From CAYFWF01 sp964346815 (GTDB lineage Bacteria > Acidobacteriota > Aminicenantia > Aminicenantales > Aminicenantaceae), in assembly GCA_964346815.1 (NCBI GenBank), contig CAYFWF010000043.1:5581-69580 (forward strand): a stretch of 64,000 bases of DNA, written 5' to 3'. The notes under the pieces were generated by a model. It saw only the letters and a program-made list of their open reading frames with translations, was not told the DNA's origin and did not search any database. The translations under genes and the position numbers were made by a program. Shown here one piece after another: positions 7,572 to 16,190 of this stretch (positions are counted from its first letter, which is position 1; each line of letters begins with the position of its first letter).

Positions 7572-9602
7572 ATGCGTAGAAGAATTATCGTTTTTTCCGC
7601 TGTTTGTCTTTTGGTTATATTTTCCTATTCGTTTGTTCAAAAAGGGGCAAAAAAAATCACTGCATTGGGTAAATATGACTTTTACCACTATTATGAATAT
7701 GATGAATTAACCAACTTTTTAAAGGATATGAACAATGCTTATCCTGAGCTCACAGAACTCAGGTCGTTATGTAAATCCGATATGGGACGAGATGTGTGGA
7801 TGTTTGTAATAAACAATCCAGAGACAGGAAAAGAAGAGGACAAGCCGGGTCTGTTCTTGAATCAAATTCATTCTAGTGAGGTGATTGCAGCCATGTCCTG
7901 CTGTTATACGATTTGGGATCTACTCGAGAACTATGGAAAAAGAGATGAAATCAGGGAGGCTTTAGACAATCTAGTGTGGTACATTGTCCCCAGGCTTGAT
8001 GTGGATGGCGCCGAAGCGTATTTGACCGGAAAGCCTGCGGGCGAAGATCCTGATCCAAGGGATGATGATGGAGATTTCGAATTTGATGAAGATCCGCCCG
8101 AGGATATAGACGGAGATGGATTTATCGTGCAGATGAGACAGGAAGATCCGGAAGGGGAGTGGAAGATTTCAGAAAAAGATCCCAGACTTATGGTCAGAAA
8201 AGCGCCCGATGAGACGGGAGGAACATATTATAAGCTGTACTCGGAGGGATGGGACAATGACGGAGATGAAAAAATCAACGAGGACAGTTTCCGGATGAGA
8301 TTTCTCTCCAACAGGAATTATCCTGGCAATTGGAGACCCGACAATATTCAACGTGGTGCAGGAAAATATCCGATGGAAGAGAGAATCACCAGGGCTGAGG
8401 TGGATTTTGCTGCAGCTCATCCTAATATCGCTATTTATGTCCAGCATCACTGCTGCGGGAGAGTGATCCTGCGTCCTCCGACTACCAGGCCTGATAAGGA
8501 CGTCAAACATCAAAGGGATCTCGAATTGTACAAAGTCGTCAGCGCTAGAAGTCTCGAGCATTCTGGATGGGATTTGGCCACCTCTGTGTACGATTGGAAC
8601 TGGCCTTTCGGCACGCCAAACAGGAAATCGACCCAGATCTATCGGGATAAAGAAGGAAAAATCAAAAATGCCCCAAGAGGGATGTACCCTGAGGAGGATG
8701 AAACAGAAACTCTGTATGATTTTGCAGGTTGGCAGAATGGGTGCGAATCTGAGCGCGGATATTATGCTTGGGGGAGTTCGATCGAGACCATGTATGATTT
8801 ATTTGGAATCTTCTCGATGGGAGATGAACACTGGGCCAGCCCGGATTATGATAAAGACGGAAGAGTGATAGAAAAGGAGCGTTTGAAGTGGAATGACGAA
8901 GAGCTGGATGGAATGCTTTACATCGATTGGCATAAATTTGACCATCCCACGCTAGGGAGGATCGAGATAGGTGGGTGGAAGCGGAGGAAATCGAGCCCGC
9001 CTGAGGGAGAGCTCATACAGAAGGAATGCGAGATGGGGAACCGTTTTGTGATTTATCTCGCAGGCCAAGCGCCTAAGATTATGATTGGTGATACCAAGAT
9101 AACAGATAAAAAGGGCGGCGTTTATCAGATAGACATTAAAGTGAAAAACAGGGGACTCCTTCCCACAGGAACACAACAAGCGGTTGAGTTGGGTATGGTA
9201 GATCCTGTTCTCCTGGAGGTAGAGCCGAGCGAGAATGTCGAAATTCTCCTTGGAAAGGAAAAAGTCGAACTAGGACAGATCGATGGATATTCTGAGAGCG
9301 AAAAGACAACCTATATCGTCAGAGTGAAGGATCCTGCTCAAAAGGCCGTTCTTAGGGTGTCTGTTGATACGCAAAGAGCCGGAAAAGATTCTAAGGAAAT
9401 CGTCATCAGCCAGCCGGGAGAAGTTATTGCTGAGCGGCGCATTGCCCCTGTATTTTATCGTTCTCTGACTGACCCCAGTGATGAGATTGTTGATATTCCT
9501 GCGATGTTTCGACTCAAGGTGAAAGAGATAACAGCAGAGGGAGATAAGGATAGGAAGTCATCGTCGAGATGTCTCGAAGGAACGGTCGATGGCAGAGGAT
9601 AG
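7572..9602 (+). CDS. Exported M14 zinc carboxypeptidase-like protein with Asp-rich inserts
   Basis: 676 residues from ATG at 7572 (GGAG upstream); an upstream ATG at 7533 would precede the signal peptide by 13 residues. The signal/anchor is at about 5-22. The zinc site is H100-x2-E103 in N-Q-I-H-S-S-E, and the third ligand is probably H292 or H293 in V-Q-H-H. M14 enzymes remove C-terminal residues. Between these come Asp-rich, EF-hand-like loops (around 164-174, 177-188 and 228-239), with another near D-K-D-G later; these may bind calcium. The C-terminal about 170 residues look like a beta-sandwich appendage. It probably acts outside the cytoplasm on peptides. Genes downstream are convergent. 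Confidence 0.9.
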   Translation: MRRRIIVFSAVCLLVIFSYSFVQKGAKKITALGKYDFYHYYEYDELTNFLKDMNNAYPELTELRSLCKSDMGRDVWMFVINNPETGKEEDKPGLFLNQIHSSEVIAAMSCCYTIWDLLENYGKRDEIREALDNLVWYIVPRLDVDGAEAYLTGKPAGEDPDPRDDDGDFEFDEDPPEDIDGDGFIVQMRQEDPEGEWKISEKDPRLMVRKAPDETGGTYYKLYSEGWDNDGDEKINEDSFRMRFLSNRNYPGNWRPDNIQRGAGKYPMEERITRAEVDFAAAHPNIAIYVQHHCCGRVILRPPTTRPDKDVKHQRDLELYKVVSARSLEHSGWDLATSVYDWNWPFGTPNRKSTQIYRDKEGKIKNAPRGMYPEEDETETLYDFAGWQNGCESERGYYAWGSSIETMYDLFGIFSMGDEHWASPDYDKDGRVIEKERLKWNDEELDGMLYIDWHKFDHPTLGRIEIGGWKRRKSSPPEGELIQKECEMGNRFVIYLAGQAPKIMIGDTKITDKKGGVYQIDIKVKNRGLLPTGTQQAVELGMVDPVLLEVEPSENVEILLGKEKVELGQIDGYSESEKTTYIVRVKDPAQKAVLRVSVDTQRAGKDSKEIVISQPGEVIAERRIAPVFYRSLTDPSDEIVDIPAMFRLKVKEITAEGDKDRKSSSRCLEGTVDGRG

Positions 9603-9606
9603 GGAA

Positions 9607-9771
9607 TTACAGGCCTGGCGTAAATGTCATTTTTCTTAACTGCTCCTTCATTTTTCTCAACTCATCCTCTAGAGAAGAGACCCGAACTCTCAGCAGACTC
9701 ACATCTTCTTTTAAATCCTTGACTTCTTGCTCTAAATCTTTGGCTTTTTCTTCTTGATCGAAATTTTCCAT
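9607..9771 (-). CDS. Short coiled-coil protein
   Basis: 54 residues from ATG at 9771 (AAAGGAAAG upstream); a longer frame to 9837 would overlap the end of the bactofilin gene. Nearly the whole sequence is a heptad-patterned coiled coil rich in E, K and L, for example L-E-Q-E-V-K-D-L-K-E-D-V. It follows the bactofilin stop by 22 bp on the same strand and is probably co-transcribed. It may be a partner or spacer protein for that filament. No family is recognised. Confidence 0.55.
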   Translation of the reverse strand: MENFDQEEKAKDLEQEVKDLKEDVSLLRVRVSSLEDELRKMKEQLRKMTFTPGL

Positions 9772-9793
9772 TTTCTTTCCTTTGACTCGTGAA

Positions 9794-10231
9794 TCAAGTG
9801 GATTTGGCAGAATTGTTATCTCGTCCTGAATTCTCACGTTTTTCTACAAACATTATGGGCTTGTCTTCTTTGCGAGGCATAATAATTTCTCCCTGGAAAA
9901 AACTGCCTTCAGCTATTGCGATTTTGGATGTCTGGATATTGCCGGTCACGTGGGCTTCAGACCTGAGCTCTACCTGTTCTGGAGAATTGATATTTCCTTT
10001 AAGCTTTCCTTCAATTATTACGGAACGGCTCTGGATGTTCCCCTCAATTTTTCCACCCTTCTGAATCCGCACCAAGCCTTCACTTTTGACATTTCCTTTG
10101 AGGTGACCGGAAATACGAACGCCTTCTGTACCGGATATGGTTCCTGTGAATCTGGTGCCTGGAGCAACCGAGGATTCTTCTGGGTCGACCTTGTCTTCGA
10201 GACGTCGTTTCATAAATCCTGATTTCTGCAT
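9794..10231 (-). CDS. Bactofilin (polymer-forming cytoskeletal protein)
   Basis: 145 residues with the bactofilin core (DUF583): short repeating beta-helix turns such as I-S-G-H-L-K-G-N-V, I-E-G-N-I, L-K-G-N-I-N and V-T-G-N-I between about residues 25 and 115, flanked by a disordered N-terminus and a charged C-terminus. Bactofilins self-assemble without nucleotide into membrane-associated filaments used in cell shape, stalks or chromosome positioning. Start ATG 10231 has GGACGG upstream. The downstream coiled-coil gene is its only operon neighbour. Confidence 0.9.
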   Translation of the reverse strand: MQKSGFMKRRLEDKVDPEESSVAPGTRFTGTISGTEGVRISGHLKGNVKSEGLVRIQKGGKIEGNIQSRSVIIEGKLKGNINSPEQVELRSEAHVTGNIQTSKIAIAEGSFFQGEIIMPRKEDKPIMFVEKRENSGRDNNSAKST

Positions 10232-10386
10232 TTTCCGTCCTATTTTACCTTCAGTCTTTTGTTTTGTCCACCTATCTTTCTTAGACCCCTATCTTTTCTT
10301 GCGTTTTGTTGAGGAGTCATTAGTCACAGCAGCTCCTCGTTAACTTTTGTTAACTTGAATAGCCTTCGTTTCTTCAGAACTGTCTT

Positions 10387-10468
10387 CGAGTGTTTACACC
10401 TCGCTCCGGACCGTTAGCTTTCTTCGGGGGAGAAAGCAGTCTGGATATGGCACGGAGTGTGCATCGCC
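10387..10468 (+). promoter_or_regulatory. Strongly foldable leader of the pseudopilin operon
   Basis: Three consecutive inverted repeats lie just before the first pilin gene. Hairpin 1 is 10387-10403 (C-G-A-G-T-G-T arm with one bulge). Hairpin 2 is 10405-10445, with an outer 7-bp stem TCCGGAC/GTCTGGA (one G-U pair) and an inner perfect 7-bp stem GCTTTCT/AGAAAGC separated by an asymmetric internal loop. Hairpin 3 is about 10449-10468 (GCAC/GTGC inside GGC/GCC). The ribosome site GAGG follows at 10475-10478. No U-run follows, so it is not a simple terminator. I could not match it to a known riboswitch consensus, including both c-di-GMP classes. Confidence 0.45.
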
Positions 10469-10483
10469 GAAAGTGAGGAAAAA

Positions 10484-10864
10484 ATGAGAAGCAGAGGATT
10501 CACCCTGATAGAACTCCTGATCTCTTTTGCAATAATTGTAATCTTGGTAATGGGAGCAGCTCAGCTGACCATCCATTCTTTGTTTGTAAAGAGGAGAAGT
10601 GATGTTGCTGTACGATCGGCCGAACTCGCTTCTTCTAAATTGGAGTATTTAAAAGCACTTCCTTTTGAAGGCGAAGAACTTCAAGAAGGATTTTCAGTTG
10701 ACAATCCTCAAGATACTTCAGGAAACGAAATCTATCAGAGAAAATGGGAGATTTATGATGTTTCTGCACACTTGAAACGTATCGAAATAGAGTGCAGCTC
10801 CGAGAGCTATCCCACCAAGGGAGCGCGAGTGGCTCTTTTTTATTCGGGAAAATTAGGATTTTAA
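10484..10864 (+). CDS. Type IV/II pseudopilin (PilV/GspI-like)
   Basis: 126 residues beginning M-R-S-R-G-F-T-L-I-E-L-L, the class III prepilin signal: cleavage after Gly5, Phe +1, Glu +5, then a hydrophobic helix. ATG at 10484 was chosen because GTGAGG lies upstream and it gives the short basic leader expected for prepilins; the frame extends nine codons further. A prepilin peptidase must process it in the inner membrane. It is the first gene of a four-gene minor-pilin set, so it is likely a minor pilin that primes pilus or pseudopilus assembly. Confidence 0.88.
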   Translation: MRSRGFTLIELLISFAIIVILVMGAAQLTIHSLFVKRRSDVAVRSAELASSKLEYLKALPFEGEELQEGFSVDNPQDTSGNEIYQRKWEIYDVSAHLKRIEIECSSESYPTKGARVALFYSGKLGF

Positions 10865-10888
10865 TCTGAGAGAAAGCCATAGAAGAAC

Positions 10889-11620
10889 ATGATTGATAAG
10901 AAATATAGGGATAGAGGTTTTTCCTTGATAGAGAGCTTGATCTGTCTGTTTTTGTTCCTTCTTATTATCCTTTTTAGCTTTGATTGTTTTAATGCAGTAA
11001 GGAGTCACTTTTTCGAGCTTAAAATATCGGAGGAACGGAGTACGGCTGTTTATGCGGCTCTGGATAGGCTGAAAAGAGATCTACAGGAAGCAGGTTGGGG
11101 ACTTACTGAAGCGGCCAGAAATGCGGCAGTGGAGGCGATCAGTGAAGAAGGGGAAACTCTTATTTTACTCAGCAAAAATGAGTGTTTATCTCTCAATGGA
11201 AATTTGGTCATCGGACAGACAAAGATCGAGGTCAAAGATGCACGGGCTGTCAAGAGAGGACATCAGGTATGTATTTTTGATTCATTCGGAGGAGAAGTGC
11301 ATTCGGTGGCCTCCGCAGATAAGGACACCATAATCTTGATGTCTCCCTTGACTGGAGAATATGTGCAGAAGGATACAGATATAGTCTTATTGAGGAAGAT
11401 TTCCCTTTTCCTCGATAACAGGAATGGGGTGATTAGAAGGAAGGTCAACTCCAGTCCAGCACAGCCTTTATTGGAAGGTGTGATCCTTTTTGACTTTGAA
11501 TATAAGAGGGATTCAAACCTGGTAAGCGCACATTTTAGACTGAAAATAGACGAGGAGAAAAATTATGAAGTCGTTGTGTTTCCTAAGAATACTGCCATGT
11601 CCGCTTCCAAAGAAAAATAG
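10889..11620 (+). CDS. Pseudopilin (PilW/GspJ-like)
   Basis: 243 residues; N-terminus R-D-R-G-F-S-L-I-E-S-L is a prepilin cleavage motif followed by a long hydrophobic stretch. The size and the soluble region, with L-D-R-L-K-R-D-L-Q-E-A-G-W-G, match PilW-type minor pilins; the D-L-x-x-A-G motif is common in PilW and GspJ. It is second in the operon, 24 bp after the previous gene, and its 3' end overlaps the next gene by 56 bases. Confidence 0.85.
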   Translation: MIDKKYRDRGFSLIESLICLFLFLLIILFSFDCFNAVRSHFFELKISEERSTAVYAALDRLKRDLQEAGWGLTEAARNAAVEAISEEGETLILLSKNECLSLNGNLVIGQTKIEVKDARAVKRGHQVCIFDSFGGEVHSVASADKDTIILMSPLTGEYVQKDTDIVLLRKISLFLDNRNGVIRRKVNSSPAQPLLEGVILFDFEYKRDSNLVSAHFRLKIDEEKNYEVVVFPKNTAMSASKEK

Positions 11621-13166
11621 TCTGCCCCGGAGAAAAGGGGCCTTGACGATTATTTCTGTGTTCATCTTTTTTTTGTTTTCAACTCTTGGACTAGGGATGC
11701 TCTATCTTACCCAAGTATACTTGAAGACCTCGGCATATAGAAGGAACTCCATGCTCCTCGAATATGCATCAGAAAATGGGATTAAACAAGGATTCAATCA
11801 GTTTCATGGATTTCTGTCGAAAAGATCCTCACCAATGTCGTTAACAGAGGCAGAGACATTTGATTTCATTCAGGATGCTGAGAACGGTGGAACGCGCCTT
11901 CTTGATCAGGCCCTGGGCTGCAGCCTTCCGCTGATATCAGAGGATAATTGGGAAAGAATGAGCTGGATATGCCAGACTGATTTTGCGTTCGAACATCTCA
12001 CCGAGGAAGAGGGATATTTTCAGCTTCGATATAAAGGCACGACAAACTCATCAGGTCAATTGGAACATTTCAAGCCTGCAAAAAATGCAAGTCTTGGTTA
12101 CACTTTGGAGTTATCGGCAGGACACATCCCGCTTTCGCTCATACCTATACTCGTGGATAAAAAAATGAGTTCAGAAGAAAAAAAACAGATTATTGAGGAG
12201 AAGAAAATACAAATCCTTCCACTCGATCAAAGCGGTCTTCCAAGGCCAATAGCGTTTTCTGAAAATGAAATCATCCCAGAGCAACCTCTCTCTCAATTGG
12301 CCGAGGCATTAAAGGTCGATATTTTTCATCCTCAGGATCTTTCAGCCTCAAAACTCCGGATAGCCCTTGGACTCGAGCCAACCGATGAGCCTGTCCCATC
12401 CGGCGTGTATCTGATAGAAGATGACCTGGGATTGGGAGGCATTTTTGTTCAGGGCGATTTGGACGAAATGGTGCTCGCCGTCCAGGATAACTTTCAGATC
12501 ATTAAGTTTGTTTCAGAACAAAAACAATGGACGTTGAAGTTCAATCCCCAAAGAAGAGAGACCACATTCAGAACCCCTAACACGGTAAGTTCCTACCAGC
12601 TGGTTCCGAGAGGTATAATCATCGTGAATGGAAAGATCCTTTCCCTGGGTGGAGGTTATGTGGACGGAGCAGGGGAGATCGTCATGAGTCAAGAAGAAGA
12701 AATTCCCTGTATTTTAAGAGGTGTCAACATCACGATTATATCATCTGATGAGGTGACTTTGTCTTCTCATCTGATTTATCAGGGCCTGAAATGGGAAGAA
12801 GGGATTCCTTACATCAAAGACCCAGATACGCAGCTTTCCATCTTTTCTACTGGGAAGGATTTTTTGGATGCCTCAGAGAACACAGGCCAGATCAATATCG
12901 CTGAAGATGCCCCGGATAAACTGAAAATTCAGGGATCACTTACAGCTACAGATAAGGGGATTAACGTTCTGGGCGAGGGGAAAGAGATTCAGGTGTTGGG
13001 AAGTATTCAGGCATCGGATTTTGTTTTGAACAACAATGAAATCAGTGTCAAGTTCGACGAAAGATTTTTGAAGGCAGGCGATCTTCTTCAGTATTCCCCC
13101 CGAGCGAAGAATCCTGTGCTTTTTATTTCTTCATTTAAAATCACAGGCTGGAGAGAAAATTTCTGA
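11565..13166 (+). CDS. Large PilX/GspK-like pilus-assembly protein
   Basis: 533 residues. After a basic leader comes R-R-K-G-A-L-T-I-I-S-V-F and a hydrophobic helix (about 26-50), similar to the PilX N-terminus, where the usual Phe and Glu of the prepilin motif are relaxed. The remainder is a long soluble region without a recognised domain. Start ATG 11565 has GAGGAG six bases upstream although it lies 56 bases inside the previous gene in another frame; no good later start exists before the hydrophobic segment. The position between PilW-like and GspH-like genes supports a role as a minor pilin or assembly factor. Confidence 0.75.
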   Translation: MKSLCFLRILPCPLPKKNSLPRRKGALTIISVFIFFLFSTLGLGMLYLTQVYLKTSAYRRNSMLLEYASENGIKQGFNQFHGFLSKRSSPMSLTEAETFDFIQDAENGGTRLLDQALGCSLPLISEDNWERMSWICQTDFAFEHLTEEEGYFQLRYKGTTNSSGQLEHFKPAKNASLGYTLELSAGHIPLSLIPILVDKKMSSEEKKQIIEEKKIQILPLDQSGLPRPIAFSENEIIPEQPLSQLAEALKVDIFHPQDLSASKLRIALGLEPTDEPVPSGVYLIEDDLGLGGIFVQGDLDEMVLAVQDNFQIIKFVSEQKQWTLKFNPQRRETTFRTPNTVSSYQLVPRGIIIVNGKILSLGGGYVDGAGEIVMSQEEEIPCILRGVNITIISSDEVTLSSHLIYQGLKWEEGIPYIKDPDTQLSIFSTGKDFLDASENTGQINIAEDAPDKLKIQGSLTATDKGINVLGEGKEIQVLGSIQASDFVLNNNEISVKFDERFLKAGDLLQYSPRAKNPVLFISSFKITGWRENF

Positions 13167-13179
13167 GGAAGAGGAATTG

Positions 13180-13617
13180 GTGAAAAACAGAACAGGTTTA
13201 CAGGGCTTCACGCTTTTGGAAGTTGTGATTTTTGTCTCCATTTTTGCTGTGCTTCTGGGTTTAGCCTCGGGTTCTTTTTTTCATGTTTCCCAAAAGTACA
13301 GACTCCAGAGAGCTGTATGGGAAATTCATTCTAAGATGAATTATTCTCGTTTCAAAGCCGTCTTTTGTGGAACGAAATTTCGGGTATCCTTCAATCCCCA
13401 GGGATACACCATAGAGAAATATGACGAAGAGGCCCACTCCTGGGAGACCGAGATGGAAAATATTCTGGAGGGAGTTCGTTTAGATGCCAATAACAGCCCC
13501 ATTTTTCATCCAGGAGGCACCGTTTCAAATCTTGCTTCTGTAACCGTTTCGAACGGGTGGGGAAGTTACAAAATAACCTTGGCTATCTCAGGAAGGATCA
13601 AAACGATTAAGCTTTAA
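13180..13617 (+). CDS. GspH/FimT-type pseudopilin
   Basis: About 145 residues with N-terminal G-F-T-L-L-E-V-V-I-F, a prepilin peptidase site, and a C-terminal beta-rich region ending I-S-G-R-I-K-T-I, as in the GspH/FimT family. The start is either GTG 13180 or the adjacent TTG 13177; both lie behind GAGGAAGAGG. It closes the pseudopilin operon (10 bp after the PilX-like gene). Downstream are two inverted-repeat elements before the convergent amidohydrolase gene. Confidence 0.85.
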   Translation: MKNRTGLQGFTLLEVVIFVSIFAVLLGLASGSFFHVSQKYRLQRAVWEIHSKMNYSRFKAVFCGTKFRVSFNPQGYTIEKYDEEAHSWETEMENILEGVRLDANNSPIFHPGGTVSNLASVTVSNGWGSYKITLAISGRIKTIKL

Positions 13618-13697
13618 ATGCATAAATTTTAAAATTTTTTTATAAAACCTATTGAATAAATATTAATTATTGTGTAGAATGATAATGCACCTGCTGG

Positions 13698-13766
13698 GCT
13701 GGCTGGGCAGGTTCCCTTCCTATAAATCCCTAACCCCCTTTTTGCTGATTCCCCCAAACAGCCAGC
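13698..13766. repeat. Inverted-repeat element, copy A
   Basis: Begins GCTGGCTGGG and ends CAGCCAGC, so the outer 8 bases are perfect inverted repeats around a pyrimidine-rich centre of about 50 bases. The right end shares a 16-base exact stretch (CCCCAAACAGCCAGCA) with copy B. It lies between convergent genes and contains no ORF. Confidence 0.6.
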
Positions 13767-13823
13767 ACCTCAATTCCTTTCAATTTTTTCTCATTAGTCC
13801 GACTAAATATACGGCCCCGCTAC

Positions 13824-13888
13824 GCTGGCTGGGCGGAGCTCCTGTCTCCTTTACCTTTCAAACCCGGCAAAATCCCCAAACAGCCAGC
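13824..13888. repeat. Inverted-repeat element, copy B
   Basis: Second copy of the element at 13698: the same left end GCTGGCTGGGC and the same right end, with a diverged centre and 65 bases total. The two copies are 57 bases apart in the same orientation. They could serve as a bidirectional terminator or be REP/MITE-like elements. Confidence 0.6.
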
Positions 13889-13910
13889 AATCTATCTGAA
13901 TGAACTGCCT

Positions 13911-15695
13911 CTACTTTTCGAAGATGACCTTTCCGTCTACAATTGTATATAAAACCTCAGCCTGGAGGATCTCTTCTTCGGGGATCGTCAGCAGGTTTCT
14001 GTCGAATACCGTGATATCGGCCAACTTTCCTTCCTCGATTGGGCCACGGATGTCGTCCTCAAAGCAAGCATAGGCATTGTTTATCGTATAGGCCTTAAGT
14101 GCTTCCTCTACTGAAATGCGTTGCTCGGGAAACCATCCATCTTCCGGCGTCCCCATGAGCGTTTTTCGTGTTACTGCAGCATAGATCAAATACTTGGGGT
14201 GCATATGGTAAAGAGCCGCACTCGTTCCTGGCCAGTCAGAACCGAAACTCAGAGTAGCCCCGTTGTCCAACAGTGATTTAAAGGCATAAGCTCCCTTACA
14301 TCGTTGGTCTCCGATTCTTTCCTCCATCCAGCGCATGTCATCGGAGATATGGTAGGGATTGACTTCGGCAATGACGTTCAACGTTTTAAATCGAGGAAAG
14401 TCCTGCGGTCTGATGACTTGAGCATGAATGACTCTAAATCCGATAAGATCCACTCCTTCATTTTTCAAACGCTCATAGAGATCCAGCATTTCTGCAACCC
14501 CTCGTGTTCCTATGGCATGAACATTGGGAATGAATCCGGCATCCAGCCCGACTTTGATAAGGTTGTACATTTTCTCCATATTCCCGATTTTGTAATCAGG
14601 ATCGTCGGATGTGTGACGTCGCCAATGTCCATAATTATCTGGTTGATCGTCATAAGGTTCAAAGAAGAGCGCGCCATGGGTGCCCATGATCCCATCGATG
14701 TATCCTTTTAGAGCTCCATATCTCAGCCACATATCTTTTTGCTTTGTTTTGGGATGAAGCCCCATGGTCAGTCCTTTCTCTTTCAATTCTGCTCCGCGGG
14801 AAAGGTCTGGCCTTAGCCACACCCGGCAGGTCAGTTCGCCGTTTTCCTGAAGCTCGATGAAGCGCTCAGTCTGATCAGGAGCTGCAATATCGTGGATTTC
14901 AACGATACCCGCTTCTCGAAGTGCTCGGAGAGCTGCTCTGTTTTCGTCCAGAAGTCTTTTGTGAGATTTGGGCTTTCTGGCTTTTGCGATACGATCAAAG
15001 GCCGGCGAGGGGCGATGAATGATTCCTGTCGGTTTCCCATCACGACCGACTTCCATCCCTTCGAGTTTGGCATTCTCGAGTTTTGCCGACTTCAAGGCTG
15101 CTGTATTCGCCAACCATACTTTGTAATCGAACCGACAGAGAAAACAAGGATTATCAGGCGTTAGATCATCGATCATAGATCTGTTCGGCTTCCATGGCTC
15201 CTTTTTTTCAGATCCTTTGTCTCCAGAATCTCCCAATGCCCACTGCTCATAGGCTCCCCAGAGTCCTTGAGTGATCCATTCCCCCTCATCCAATAATTCC
15301 ACCACCCGTTTGATTTCCCTTCTCAATCCCTCTTCATCGGCAACAGTCATCAAATTCGCATCATTGATCAAAGCACCTGCATTATTGAAGTGGACATGGC
15401 CATCGATGATACCAGGTGTGACAAAATTCCCCTTGAGGTCGATGACCCTTGTTCCTTCTCCGATGTATTTCTTAGCTCTTCCATCATTCCTGAGCACTGC
15501 TGTTATTTTATTTCCGTTGATGATCAGTGCTTCTGCCGATGCATTGTCTGGATTGGCTGTGAAGATTTCGCCGTTCATCATGACGATATCCGCTGGGACA
15601 ACCTCCGTCCGCGAACACGCGGCGCAAAGGCTTAATAGCAGAATGGCTAAGAATGAACCCAACAAAATGGAATGAAAACTTCTTGAATTTTTCAT
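13911..15695 (-). CDS. Lipoprotein amidohydrolase family 3 (YtcJ-like)
   Basis: 594 residues from ATG at 15695 (GGGAGGAG upstream); the open frame continues upstream to 15950 but that part is not protein-like. The N-terminus is a lipoprotein signal ending L-C-A-A-C, so the enzyme is probably membrane-anchored outside the cytoplasm. Metal-site motifs of the family are present: G-H-V-H-F (about 110), later H-A-Q-V and H-A-I-G, and F-G-S-D-W-P near 490. Family members hydrolyse amides, imides or N-formyl compounds; the substrate cannot be told. Neighbouring exported peptidases suggest a role in peptide or amino-acid derivative use. Confidence 0.88.
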   Translation of the reverse strand: MKNSRSFHSILLGSFLAILLLSLCAACSRTEVVPADIVMMNGEIFTANPDNASAEALIINGNKITAVLRNDGRAKKYIGEGTRVIDLKGNFVTPGIIDGHVHFNNAGALINDANLMTVADEEGLRREIKRVVELLDEGEWITQGLWGAYEQWALGDSGDKGSEKKEPWKPNRSMIDDLTPDNPCFLCRFDYKVWLANTAALKSAKLENAKLEGMEVGRDGKPTGIIHRPSPAFDRIAKARKPKSHKRLLDENRAALRALREAGIVEIHDIAAPDQTERFIELQENGELTCRVWLRPDLSRGAELKEKGLTMGLHPKTKQKDMWLRYGALKGYIDGIMGTHGALFFEPYDDQPDNYGHWRRHTSDDPDYKIGNMEKMYNLIKVGLDAGFIPNVHAIGTRGVAEMLDLYERLKNEGVDLIGFRVIHAQVIRPQDFPRFKTLNVIAEVNPYHISDDMRWMEERIGDQRCKGAYAFKSLLDNGATLSFGSDWPGTSAALYHMHPKYLIYAAVTRKTLMGTPEDGWFPEQRISVEEALKAYTINNAYACFEDDIRGPIEEGKLADITVFDRNLLTIPEEEILQAEVLYTIVDGKVIFEK

Positions 15696-16190
15696 TACTC
15701 CTCCCTTGTCTATTCTAATGAGGTTATGTTTATTTCGGTCTCTTCCAAGCTTAAGAGGCACTCGGAGCCAGGAGCTTGCGGCCCACCATGAGCGGCAAAT
15801 GGCGAAAACTGAGATAGGAAGCGGAGAAATCCCCATTTCCACTTTATTATGCCGATGTCCATTCCCATTAGAACCTGCCAAGTAAAAATTCAGGATACCT
15901 GTCCAATTCGAGAGAAGCTGATTATATTCTTTAATGAAAATAAAAGTCAAAATTGTCAGGAAGAGATGTTGACAGCCTGAGATGAAATGTTTGTAATATA
16001 AAAAATAGACGAGGAGACCGCTTTGCTCTTAAATTTTGGAGGGGAAGGACAATAGGTTTGAGATTTATTAGAGTTATAACCTGAATCTAAATCAAATCTT
16101 TGCTGGTCTGTTCGGAATGGGTAAACCTTTCCTCTGTTTCCAATGATTTAAGATTAAGGCCTTTGGAGAATTTCCTTAAGGAGGATCAAT
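15696..16190. other. 495-base divergent intergenic region
   Basis: Separates the amidohydrolase (-) and M24 peptidase (+). I see no supported gene. The minus frame that runs through its left half extends the amidohydrolase without protein-like composition. The right half holds a candidate promoter (15969-15997) and an untranslated leader of roughly 190 bases for the M24 gene. No riboswitch or clear terminator was recognised. Confidence 0.5.
15969..15997 (+). promoter_or_regulatory. Candidate promoter of the M24 peptidase
   Basis: TTGACA at 15969-15974, a 17-base spacer, then TGTAAT at 15992-15997 (five of six consensus bases). It predicts a transcript start near 16004 and a long 5' leader. 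Confidence 0.5.

Noticed and set aside
15696..15950. 85-residue N-terminal extension of the amidohydrolase
   Set aside because: It would bury the lipoprotein signal peptide inside the protein, and a strong AGGAGG sits before ATG 15695.
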